Below, in pieces: positions 1 to 5,632 of a stretch of 17,783 nucleotides of DNA (position 1 is the stretch's first letter; every line of letters starts with the position of its first letter). The stretch is from JANLHG01 sp964359745 (GTDB lineage: Bacteria > Patescibacteriota > Minisyncoccia > Phycocordibacterales > PALSA-1337). Position numbers and translations under genes: made by a program. The notes under the pieces were generated by a model. The model was not told where the DNA came from. It ran no database searches and was given only the letters and a program-made list of their open reading frames with translations. The stretch spans positions 1 to 17,783 of the forward strand of contig CAYHTR010000012.1 in the NCBI GenBank assembly GCA_964359745.1, written 5' to 3'.

Positions 1-710
1 AAAAAATCGTAGAAAAAGCCCAACAAGATATAAAAAAAACAATTAAAGAAAAAGGTGAACAAGCCGCTTATGAATGTGGAATATTTAATCTTGATCCACG
101 AATTATGGCTATTTTGGGCCGACTTCATTTTAGAACAAGCTATGGGCAAAATGTACTTCAACATTCAATAGAAATGGCTCATATCGCTGGAATGATTGCT
201 GAAGAGCTTGGTGCAAATGTTTCTGTAGCAAAAGCTGGGGCTCTTCTACATGATATTGGTAAATCAGTAGACCACGAAGTTGCTGGAACTCATGTTGAAA
301 TAGGCCGTAGAATTTTGCAAAAGTTTGGCGCAAGCGAAGAAATTGTTAAAGCAATGCAAGCTCATCATGAAGAATATCCTTATGAAACAATTGAATCCAT
401 AATAGTGCAAACTGCTGATGCCATATCGGGAGCAAGACCTGGCGCAAGACGAGATTCTATTGAAAACTATCTAAAACGACTTGAAGACCTAGAAGCTATC
501 GCAAATTCTTTCAAAGGCGTCGAAAAATCGTATGCGCTTCAAGCAGGGCGAGAAATAAGGATTTTTGTCACTCCAGATCAAGTAACCGACCTTGAAGCTA
601 AGACAATGGCTCATGAAATTGCTGTAAAAATAGAACACGATCTAAAATATCCAGGCGAAATCAAAGTAAATGTCATTCGCGAAATGCGTGCTGTTGAGGT
701 TGCACGATAA
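1..710 (+). CDS. rny: Ribonuclease Y, C-terminal part (5' truncated by window)
   Basis: The frame is open from the first bases of the window, so this is the C-terminal ~235 residues of a longer protein; an internal ATG at 105 is not the start. RNase Y is the membrane-anchored endoribonuclease that starts mRNA decay. What is visible is the end of the KH-to-HD linker, the hallmark GRLHFRTSYGQNVLQHS, and the whole HD domain, with metal-binding H of LQHS, the HD pair in LLHDIGK, and AHH further on. The C-terminus YPGEIKVNVIREMRAVEVAR matches the family's usual end. The N-terminal membrane segment, coiled coil and most of the KH domain lie upstream of the window. HU follows, but a good promoter overlaps the 3' end of this gene, so HU is probably a separate unit. 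Identification is secure. Confidence 0.96.
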   Translation, partial: KIVEKAQQDIKKTIKEKGEQAAYECGIFNLDPRIMAILGRLHFRTSYGQNVLQHSIEMAHIAGMIAEELGANVSVAKAGALLHDIGKSVDHEVAGTHVEIGRRILQKFGASEEIVKAMQAHHEEYPYETIESIIVQTADAISGARPGARRDSIENYLKRLEDLEAIANSFKGVEKSYALQAGREIRIFVTPDQVTDLEAKTMAHEIAVKIEHDLKYPGEIKVNVIREMRAVEVAR

Positions 711-728
711 AACGGCTTGATATATAAT
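700..728 (+). promoter_or_regulatory. Sigma-70-type promoter of the HU gene
   Basis: TTGCAC (700-705), a 17-bp spacer and a perfect TATAAT (723-728). Transcription should start near 735, giving a leader of about 44 nt before the HU ATG. The leader holds GGGAGGTT at 733-740, too far from the ATG to act as a normal ribosome binding site. This is one of the few genes in the window with a real 5' leader. Read from sequence only. Confidence 0.75.
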
Positions 729-778
729 GGTCGGGAGGTTAAAATCATCATTTTTATTAGCGTAAAGTAAATATATTT

Positions 779-1051
779 ATGAATAAACAAGGAATTATAG
801 AAGCAGTACATACAGTTATCGGCGGAACAAAAGTCCAAGCCGAGCAGGCAGTTGAGAAAGTTGTTAGCTCAATAATTGATACTCTAAAGAAAGGAGAGGA
901 AGTATCAATTGCTGGTATCGGTATTTTCTCAGTAAAAATGCGAGCAGCTAGAGAAGCAAGAAATCCTCGAACTGGCGAAGCAATAAGCGTTCCAGCAATG
1001 AAAGTGCCTAAGTTCCGAGCCGCAAAGGCGTTGAAGGACGCAGTTAAATAA
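779..1051 (+). CDS. hup: HU-family nucleoid DNA-binding protein
   Basis: A 90-residue protein, the standard HU length. HU dimers bind and bend DNA without sequence specificity and compact the nucleoid. Visible signatures are the N-terminal helical segment MNKQGIIEAVHTVIGG, GEEVSIAGIGIFSVK, the DNA-binding arm ARNPRTGEAISVPAMKVPKF and the C-terminal FRAAKALKDAVK. The arm holds the conserved RNPRTG and the intercalating proline region. It has its own promoter (700-728) and is closed by a strong palindromic terminator (1068-1107). No Shine-Dalgarno motif lies at normal distance. HU versus IHF cannot be settled by eye, but a single copy of this length is most likely the homodimeric type. Confidence 0.95.
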   Translation: MNKQGIIEAVHTVIGGTKVQAEQAVEKVVSSIIDTLKKGEEVSIAGIGIFSVKMRAAREARNPRTGEAISVPAMKVPKFRAAKALKDAVK

Positions 1052-1067
1052 CAAATTTTGATAATTT

Positions 1068-1107
1068 GTAAACAAAAAAACAACCAATTGGTTGTTTTTT
1101 TGTTTAC
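1068..1107. terminator. Bidirectional intrinsic terminator (40-bp perfect palindrome)
   Basis: The stretch is a perfect 40-bp palindrome with no unpaired bases: a CAACCAATTGGTTG core flanked by A7 on the left and T7 on the right, closed by GTAAAC/GTTTAC. Either strand gives a hairpin followed by a U-run. It sits between converging HU (+) and tRNA-Gly (-), so it can end both transcripts. Confidence 0.85.
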
Positions 1108-1111
1108 TTTG

Positions 1112-1182
1112 TGCGGGATGGGTGAATCGGACACCCGACCACAGTTTGGAAAACTGTTGTTTTACCACTAAACTAATCCCGC
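1112..1182 (-). tRNA. tRNA-Gly (anticodon UCC)
   Basis: A 71-nt cloverleaf on the minus strand. The acceptor stem GCGGGAT pairs with ATCCCGC, with discriminator A at 1112. The anticodon stem ACAGT/ACTGT encloses the loop TTTCCAA, giving anticodon UCC, which reads GGA/GGG glycine codons. The CCA end is not encoded (the next bases read CAA). A TATAGT -10 candidate lies at 1192-1197, 9 nt upstream. Termination is at the 1068-1107 palindrome. Confidence 0.93.
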
Positions 1183-1203
1183 AATAGAAAAACTATATCA
1201 AAT

Positions 1204-1234
1204 AATAAAACTCCCCACAATGGGGAGTTTTATT
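1204..1234 (-). terminator. Intrinsic terminator with 13-bp stem
   Basis: AATAAAACTCCCC pairs perfectly with GGGGAGTTTTATT around a 5-nt loop. Both flanks are A/T-rich, so it could work in either direction. Because HU already has its own terminator, the likely role is to end the minus-strand unit holding the micro-ORF at 1242-1295, just before the tRNA-Gly gene. Confidence 0.8.
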
Positions 1235-1241
1235 TTAGAAA

Positions 1242-1295
1242 CTATTCACACTCGCACTTATCCATGGGCTTCCCACACTTTTGGCATGTTTCCAT
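1242..1295 (-). CDS. Candidate zinc-knuckle microprotein, 17 residues
   Basis: A short ORF reading METCQKCGKPMDKCECE, with four cysteines in a Cys-x2-Cys ... Cys-x-Cys layout typical of a metal-binding knuckle. A hairpin (1319-1357) lies upstream and a strong 13-bp terminator starts 7 nt after its stop, so it sits in its own terminator-bounded unit between the RNHCP gene and tRNA-Gly. No ribosome binding site and only a weak promoter are visible. Such a short ORF could arise by chance, but four Cys in 17 residues with correct start and stop next to a terminator makes translation plausible. It could also be the remnant of a longer zinc-ribbon gene. No function can be named. Confidence 0.45.
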   Translation of the reverse strand: METCQKCGKPMDKCECE

Positions 1296-1318
1296 ACTAG
1301 TTTAAGTTAAATGATAAA

Positions 1319-1357
1319 GTGCTAGTTTCAATTAACCGAGATCATTAAAACTAACAC
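1319..1357 (-). terminator. Hairpin after the RNHCP gene, likely terminator
   Basis: On the minus strand a 14-bp stem forms around an 11-nt loop, starting 5 nt after the RNHCP stop. Two of the pairs are G-U, which form only in the minus-strand RNA; on the plus strand they would be A-C mismatches. That points to selection on a minus-strand transcript. It is followed by a modest U-rich stretch (TTTATCATTT), so it may be a weak terminator or a 3'-end protecting stem. Confidence 0.55.
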
Positions 1358-1362
1358 TATAA

Positions 1363-1665
1363 TTATACATTACTATTAGAAATTGCAATAGCACTGTCAA
1401 AGTTATCTTTCTCCCCTATTCTGTTCGTCTTAACAAAACCACACTTCTCGCATTTTTGATTTACAAAGTATTCTTCTCCTCTCTTCTCGACAGAGATAGG
1501 ATTCATAAGTCCCCCACACACTTCTCTCCTATCCCCAGGATTTACATCAACATGCTTACTCCACAAACATTTCGGACAATGATTGGTATACCCATCGCCT
1601 TTCACTTCTTTCCCGCAATGTCCACAAGTAAAATCTTCTATCGTTCGTGTAAAACTTTTTACCAT
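1363..1665 (-). CDS. RNHCP-domain zinc protein
   Basis: A 100-residue protein matching the RNHCP domain family, a small conserved zinc-binding family of unknown function common in Gram-positive and CPR genomes. The family core is plain: FTCGHCGKEV, then TNHCPKCLWSKHVDVNPGDR, then CGGLMNPI and a second CxxC in QKCEKCGF. The C-x2-C pairs suggest two zinc-ribbon-like sites. The start at 1665 lies only 11 nt after the 3' end of tRNA-Pro on the same strand, leaving no room for a normal promoter, so it is probably cotranscribed with that tRNA and released by tRNA 3'-end processing. The family name is secure; the molecular role is unknown. Confidence 0.85.
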   Translation of the reverse strand: MVKSFTRTIEDFTCGHCGKEVKGDGYTNHCPKCLWSKHVDVNPGDRREVCGGLMNPISVEKRGEEYFVNQKCEKCGFVKTNRIGEKDNFDSAIAISNSNV

Positions 1666-1676
1666 AAGATAATTTG

Positions 1677-1749
1677 TCGGAGTGCAGGGATTCGAACCCT
1701 GAGTCGCCTGTTCCCAAAACAGGAATGTTAACCGTTACACCACACTCCG
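1677..1749 (-). tRNA. tRNA-Pro (anticodon UGG)
   Basis: A 73-nt cloverleaf. The acceptor CGGAGTG/CACTCCG has discriminator A at 1677, the anticodon stem is CCTGT/ACAGG, and the loop TTTGGGA gives anticodon UGG. The T-arm is CAGGG-TTCGAAT-CCCTG. CCA is not encoded (next bases CAA). It lies between yraN (42 nt upstream) and the RNHCP gene (11 nt downstream), all on the minus strand. Confidence 0.95.
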
Positions 1750-1791
1750 ATATAACTTCCAAATCTTAACATATCACCACAGAAAACTCCA

Positions 1792-2184
1792 TTATAAAAT
1801 CACATCCTCCCAAAGATCTACTTTGTTTAGATTATGAACAGTGTCCAATAGAACAGTAATAATATTAAATTGCCAATTGTCTCTGCATTTCATATTACTG
1901 CCCGATAGATATGTTTGAATTACCCTCTTAAGTCGCTTTACTTTCCATAAGTGGATATTATCTTCTGCTTTATATGAATCATTAGTTTCATATGTAACAC
2001 TTAAATCCCTAGAAACTGTCTTTACTTCAAAAAAATGAAGTATATCCCCTTTCAAGCCAATAATATCAAGCTCACCCCATTTTTGTAAATGATTTCGTTC
2101 AACTATCTTATATCCTTGTTTCATAAGAAACGCACAAGCAATATCTTCTCCTGCCTTTCCTACTATATTTTTCACGTGAAACAT
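1792..2184 (-). CDS. yraN: YraN / UPF0102 family endonuclease-like protein
   Basis: From the ATG at 2184 this is 130 residues, close to the family's ~120. YraN proteins have a PD-(D/E)XK restriction-endonuclease-like fold; their cellular role is poorly defined, with links to DNA repair or recombination suggested. The motifs are present: VGKAGEDIACAFL with the first acidic residue, GELDIIG (D40) and FFEVK (E53, K55) forming the active-site triad. A longer frame from ATG 2247 adds 21 residues (MCIKDINNGLYSCLIKCLIDI) that are unlike the family, so I prefer 2184. It lies between tRNA-Gly(GCC) and tRNA-Pro and is probably cotranscribed with them. Family call good, start moderately sure. Confidence 0.85.
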   Translation of the reverse strand: MFHVKNIVGKAGEDIACAFLMKQGYKIVERNHLQKWGELDIIGLKGDILHFFEVKTVSRDLSVTYETNDSYKAEDNIHLWKVKRLKRVIQTYLSGSNMKCRDNWQFNIITVLLDTVHNLNKVDLWEDVIL

Positions 2185-2288
2185 AATATCAATAAGACAT
2201 TTTATAAGACACGAATATAAGCCATTATTTATGTCCTTTATACACATTGTCCACAGAGTTATCCCCGTTTGTGTATATTTTTTGTCTG

Positions 2289-2359
2289 TGCGGGTAGGGA
2301 GAATCGAACTCCCGTCTCATCCTTGGCAAGGACGTGTTCTACCACTAAACCATACCCGC
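2289..2359 (-). tRNA. tRNA-Gly (anticodon GCC)
   Basis: A 71-nt cloverleaf. The acceptor GCGGGTA/TACCCGC has discriminator A at 2289; the anticodon arm CGTCC-TTGCCAA-GGATG gives GCC; the T-arm is CGGGAG-TTCGATT-CTCCC. No CCA is encoded (next bases CAG). It is separated from tRNA-Arg by only 2 nt, so both must be cut from one precursor. Confidence 0.95.
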
Positions 2360-2361
2360 AG

Positions 2362-2433
2362 TGCACCCACCAGGATTCGAACCTGGAACAACGGTTCCGA
2401 AGACCGGTATGATATCCATTTCACTATGGGTGC
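2362..2433 (-). tRNA. tRNA-Arg (anticodon UCG)
   Basis: A 72-nt cloverleaf. The acceptor GCACCCA/TGGGTGC has discriminator A at 2362. The anticodon arm has loop CTTCGGA, giving UCG, with one C-U mismatch at its base; the T-arm is CCAGG-TTCGAAT-CCTGG. CCA is not encoded. It is the first gene of the minus-strand tRNA/protein run and is divergent from the CCA-adding enzyme. Confidence 0.92.
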
Positions 2434-2447
2434 ATTGCGACTTCATT

Positions 2448-2475
2448 ATCATAACTTATATTAGTCAAAAATCAA
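2448..2475 (-). promoter_or_regulatory. Promoter for tRNA-Arg / tRNA-Gly run
   Basis: On the minus strand TTGATT (2475-2470), a 16-bp spacer and TATGAT (2453-2448) lie 14 nt before tRNA-Arg. It sits back-to-back with the cca promoter. Sequence reading only. Confidence 0.5.
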
Positions 2476-2479
2476 AAGA

Positions 2480-2485
2480 TATAAT
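2480..2485 (+). promoter_or_regulatory. -10 element of cca
   Basis: A perfect TATAAT 11 nt before the cca ATG puts the expected start of transcription about 5 nt from the ATG, so the mRNA would be almost leaderless. No convincing -35 is visible. Confidence 0.55.
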
Positions 2486-2496
2486 ACAATTATTAT

Positions 2497-3996
2497 ATGA
2501 CTAATGGCCTAAAAAAGACGCTTAGCGTTAAAATTCCTGATGAAGTAAGTAATGTAACCTCAACACTTGAAAAAGCTGGTTTTGAGGCATATATTATTGG
2601 TGGTTGCACTCGTGATTTGCTTATAGATAAAAAACCAAAGGACTGGGATATTACAACTAATGCAATACCTGAAGAAATAATTAAATTATTTCCGAAAACA
2701 TTTTATGAAAATACCTATGGAACAGTTGGGGTAGTTAATGAGACCACAGAAGACGAAACTCTTAAGATTATTGAAATAACACCATACCGTCTTGAAGGCA
2801 CATATTCTGACTTTAGACGACCTGATTCTATCAGTTTTAATGCTAGTTTAGAAGATGATCTAAAAAGACGTGATTTTACAATAAACGCAATGGCATTAAG
2901 AGATATAGGAAATAATAAACAAGAAATTATTGATCTTTTTGATGGACAAACTGATTTAAAAGCTAAAATAATAAGAACAGTGGGGAATCCACAAGATCGT
3001 TTTAATGAAGACGCTCTTCGTATGTTACGAGCATTAAGATTACATGCTGAATTAGAATTTTCTATTGAACTAAATACTCAAAAAGCTATAAAGGACAATG
3101 CTTGTCTTTTAGAAAAAATTGCTAAAGAAAGAATTCGTGATGAATTCGTTCGTATTATTATGTCCGATAGACCAATGGAAACAATACAAATGGCTCAAAA
3201 TCTAGAAATTTTGAAATATATTATTCCTGAATTAGAAAAATCAGTTGGAGTTGAACAAAATCAAGCTCATTCATATGATGTATGGGAACACTTACTGCGT
3301 TCATTACAACATTCCGCTGACAAAAAATGGCCTCTTGATGTTCGTTTAGCGGCTTTATTGCACGATATTTCAAAACCTGAGACAAGAAGATGGGCAGAGG
3401 ATAAAAAAGAGTGGACATTTTACGGTCACGATGTAGTTGGTTCACGTGTAACAGCAAAAATCCTCACTAGATTAGCATTTCCAAAGAAAATTGTAGAAAA
3501 AGTAACTAAAATGGTCCGTTGGCATATGTTTTTTAGTGATACTGAACAAATTACTCTTTCTGCAGTACGAAGAATGATTGTAAATGTTTCGCGTGAAAAC
3601 ATATGGGATCTTATGAATCTGCGTATTTGCGATCGAATTGGTACAGGAAGACCAAAGGAGGACCCTTATCGTCTTAGAAAGTATAAATCAATGATTGAGG
3701 AGGCATTAACAGATCCGATCTCTGTTGGTATGTTAAAAATTGATGGAAAAAGAATTATGGAGGTTACACATGTAACACCTGGACCTAAAATAGGACAAAT
3801 ACTAAATGCTTTACTTGAAGAAATATTAGAAAATCCAACTCTTAATACATCAGAATACCTAGAAAAAAAGGCACAGGAGCTTATAAAACTGTCAGATATA
3901 GAACTTAAAAAGATAGGAGAAGAAGGAAAAGACAAAAAAGATGAAGCTGAGGCAGAAAAATTAGAAGAAATAAGAAAAAAATACTGGGTTAAGTAG
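2497..3996 (+). CDS. cca: CCA tRNA nucleotidyltransferase with HD domain
   Basis: 499 residues. This class II enzyme adds the 3' CCA to tRNAs. The nucleotidyltransferase head domain shows GGCTRD (35-40), the catalytic DWD pair (D49, D51), DDLKRRDFTINAMA, and the neck motif EDALRMLRALR that selects CTP/ATP. A metal-dependent HD domain follows (H289-D290 in LLHDIS, then YGHDVVG and VRWHMFF), as in the cca/HD fusions. The tail is charged (Lys/Glu-rich) and probably disordered. None of the four tRNA genes next to it encodes CCA, so the enzyme should be essential. It could in principle be a poly(A) polymerase paralogue; the context and RRDFTINAMA motif favour CCA addition. Confidence 0.93.
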   Translation: MTNGLKKTLSVKIPDEVSNVTSTLEKAGFEAYIIGGCTRDLLIDKKPKDWDITTNAIPEEIIKLFPKTFYENTYGTVGVVNETTEDETLKIIEITPYRLEGTYSDFRRPDSISFNASLEDDLKRRDFTINAMALRDIGNNKQEIIDLFDGQTDLKAKIIRTVGNPQDRFNEDALRMLRALRLHAELEFSIELNTQKAIKDNACLLEKIAKERIRDEFVRIIMSDRPMETIQMAQNLEILKYIIPELEKSVGVEQNQAHSYDVWEHLLRSLQHSADKKWPLDVRLAALLHDISKPETRRWAEDKKEWTFYGHDVVGSRVTAKILTRLAFPKKIVEKVTKMVRWHMFFSDTEQITLSAVRRMIVNVSRENIWDLMNLRICDRIGTGRPKEDPYRLRKYKSMIEEALTDPISVGMLKIDGKRIMEVTHVTPGPKIGQILNALLEEILENPTLNTSEYLEKKAQELIKLSDIELKKIGEEGKDKKDEAEAEKLEEIRKKYWVK

Positions 3997-3999
3997 ATA

Positions 4000-4226
4000 T
4001 AAAACATAAACCGCCGACTTGCGAGGTTAAATGTGCAAATAAGCGGTTTTAAGAAAGGAATAACCCTTTGATGATTAGAGGAGAAGAAACAATATATCTC
4101 AAAAAATAAAATAGTGAAGAAAAATGTTTCCTAAGCTCAAAAAATACAATGGTTTTCCTAAGAGAGAAAAGATCTCAAAGAACGATGTGTGACTTTTGCC
4201 TCGGTTACAAGGTCTCACTGATCTGT
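4000..4226 (-). ncRNA. Candidate minus-strand small RNA (~225 nt)
   Basis: The 280-bp gap between cca and xth has no convincing ORF but carries a good minus-strand promoter (4232-4259) and a hairpin with U-rich flank at the far end (4008-4050). The predicted RNA begins with a stem-loop in which GTGAGAC pairs with GTCACAC (one mismatch). It also contains two adjacent imperfect repeats, which on the plus strand both begin CTCAAAAAATA and end TTTCCTAAG (4098-4135 and 4136-4162). I do not recognise it as 6S, SRP, RNase P or tmRNA. It could equally be a 3'-trailing region of xth. Confidence 0.35.
4008..4050. terminator. Hairpin between cca and a minus-strand unit
   Basis: AAACCGC (4008-4014) pairs with GCGGTTT (4043-4049); inside, TTGC can pair with GCAA. 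On the plus strand it ends in TTTT 11 nt after cca; on the minus strand it is followed by TTTATGTTTTATAT. It could therefore close cca and the candidate minus-strand RNA. The loop is long for a classic terminator. Confidence 0.45.
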
Positions 4227-4231
4227 CCTTT

Positions 4232-4259
4232 ATTATACTCACCATAAAAGACATGTAAA
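4232..4259 (-). promoter_or_regulatory. Minus-strand promoter inside the cca-xth gap
   Basis: On the minus strand TTTACA (4259-4254), a 16-bp spacer and a perfect TATAAT (4237-4232), just downstream of the xth stop. The predicted start of transcription is near 4225. No protein gene follows, which is the main reason to propose a small RNA here. Confidence 0.5.
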
Positions 4260-4278
4260 GGACATAACTGTGGATAAC

Positions 4279-5049
4279 TTAGATATTGATGTCCAATAGA
4301 ATAGGGCAGTGGTCAGAACCAGATACTTGATTAAGAATTTTAATGCCTTTTATATTATTTAAAATATCAGAAGAAACAAAGAAATAATCAATACGCCAGC
4401 CAACATTGCGATCGCGAGCAAAAGTTTTCATATCCCAATAAGTGTAAACATCTTTTTTGTCTGGATAAAAGTGACGAAAAGTATCAATATAACCAGCTTT
4501 GATCACTTCATCTAGCCACGCTCGTTCAATCGGCAAAAAGCCAGTATTATCTTCATTTTCCTTTGGTCTAGCAAGGTCAATTTCATTATGAGCTGTATTT
4601 ATATCTCCACAAAATATTACTTTATGCCTTTGTTTTCGCAATTTATTCACGTATTTAAGAAACTCTTTATAGAAATCAAGTTTGTATTGCAATCTTTCTG
4701 GTCCTCCTCCGCCATTAGGAAAATAAACATTAATTAAAACAAATTGTGGATAATAAACTGCAATAAGTCGTCCTTCATTATCAAGTACGGCATTACCCAT
4801 AACATATTCCACTTTTTCTGGTTTTACTTTTGAATATATAGCAACACCGCTATAACCCTTTTTCTCTTTAGGAAAATCAAAATAAGAATAATAACCTTTG
4901 GGATTTCTAATTTCTTCCAATAATTGTTCTGGGTTTGCTTTGGTTTCCTGAAGACAAAAAATATCTGATGATTCCTTAATTATCCAATCCCAATAACCTT
5001 TGCGGTGCAAAGCCCGTATTCCATTTACATTCCAAGAAATAATTCTCAT
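4279..5049 (-). CDS. xth: Exodeoxyribonuclease III / AP endonuclease
   Basis: 256 residues, normal for the ExoIII/APE1 family, which cuts DNA 5' of abasic sites and trims 3' ends in base-excision repair. All family blocks are present in order: MRIISWNVNGIRA, IFCLQETKA (metal-binding Glu), GYSGVAIYSK, NVYFPNGG, FCGDINTAHNEID (catalytic D and N), YTYWDM, RIDYFFVS and the C-terminal GSDHCPI with the catalytic D-H pair. The start codon lies 16 bp from that of the divergent heptad-repeat gene, and a TGT-TATGAT extended -10 (5066-5058, minus) places the transcript start at about the ATG. The gene is complete and ordinary in sequence. Confidence 0.95.
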   Translation of the reverse strand: MRIISWNVNGIRALHRKGYWDWIIKESSDIFCLQETKANPEQLLEEIRNPKGYYSYFDFPKEKKGYSGVAIYSKVKPEKVEYVMGNAVLDNEGRLIAVYYPQFVLINVYFPNGGGGPERLQYKLDFYKEFLKYVNKLRKQRHKVIFCGDINTAHNEIDLARPKENEDNTGFLPIERAWLDEVIKAGYIDTFRHFYPDKKDVYTYWDMKTFARDRNVGWRIDYFFVSSDILNNIKGIKILNQVSGSDHCPILLDINI

Positions 5050-5050
5050 A

Positions 5051-5066
5051 TGATATAATCATAACA
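5051..5066. promoter_or_regulatory. Overlapping divergent extended -10 promoters
   Basis: Plus strand: TG-A-TATAAT (5051-5059) ends 6 nt before the ATG at 5066. Minus strand: TG-T-TATGAT (5065-5058, first T at 5066) ends 8 nt before the xth ATG. The two -10 hexamers share bases 5058-5059, and the core ATGATATAATCAT is nearly self-complementary. RNA polymerase can occupy only one at a time. Confidence 0.65.
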
Positions 5067-5632
5067 TGACTATTTCATACATTCGTGAGCATATAAAAAA
5101 GAATACTGAATATGTAACCGGACTTCATAATAATATCTGGGGCGATTTCAAATATTTAAGAGGAAATGTGGCTAATATCTACGGTGATGTCAGTATGCAT
5201 AAAATTACAGGTGATACGAGTAATATAAAAGGTAACATATCTGGTGTATTGGGAGATGTGAGTAATGTAAATGGAGACGTAACTCATATTCGCGGAGACC
5301 TTACTCTTATAAAGGGTAATGTGACAAATATTACAGGCGATTTATCAGGAAAACTTGGAAACGTAAGTAATATTAGAGGTAGTGTGACTGATATTCGTGG
5401 AGATGTTTCTAATATAAAAGGAGATGTAAGTGATCTTATGGGTAATGTAGATGAAATTAAGGGATATGTTACTAATATTGAAGGAAATGTAACTGATTTA
5501 CGAGGAGATGTAAGTAATATTAGCGGAACAGTGACTAATATAGATGGTGATGTAAGCGGTTTAAAGGGTAATGTTACCGGTTTTCAGGGAGAAGTAACAG
5601 GTCTCGTGGGTCAAGTAGAAGATTTATTGTGA
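5066..5632 (+). CDS. Glycine-phased heptad-repeat protein of unknown function
   Basis: 188 residues. After a short N-terminal segment (1-25) the whole protein consists of 23 repeats with consensus G-[D/N]-V-[S/T]-x-[I/L]-x, from G26 to the last residue. All are 7 long except 40-48, which is 9. Hydrophobic residues fall at spacing 3-4 (V, then I/L), as in coiled-coil a/d positions, but with a Gly in every heptad, which is unusual for a plain coiled coil. A trimeric fibre or a regular beta structure is also possible. There is no signal peptide, membrane segment or cysteine. It is divergent from xth and its 3' end overlaps the Xer gene by 22 bp. I cannot assign a function; structural, fibre or scaffold roles are guesses. 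Confidence 0.8.
   Translation: MTISYIREHIKKNTEYVTGLHNNIWGDFKYLRGNVANIYGDVSMHKITGDTSNIKGNISGVLGDVSNVNGDVTHIRGDLTLIKGNVTNITGDLSGKLGNVSNIRGSVTDIRGDVSNIKGDVSDLMGNVDEIKGYVTNIEGNVTDLRGDVSNISGTVTNIDGDVSGLKGNVTGFQGEVTGLVGQVEDLL

Noticed and set aside
1456..1731. Plus-strand ORF of 91 codons.
   Set aside because: It runs antisense through the RNHCP gene and tRNA-Pro and shows no protein family features.
4098..4162. Adjacent repeats considered as a CRISPR fragment.
   Set aside because: Only two unequal, contiguous, imperfect copies without spacers and with no cas genes.
4269..4277. Perfect DnaA-box sequence TGTGGATAA, plus a near match TTGTCCACA at 2247-2255, as signs of an origin.
   Set aside because: Only one exact box, no cluster, no dnaA or dnaN nearby; a single 9-mer is not surprising in AT-rich DNA of this length.
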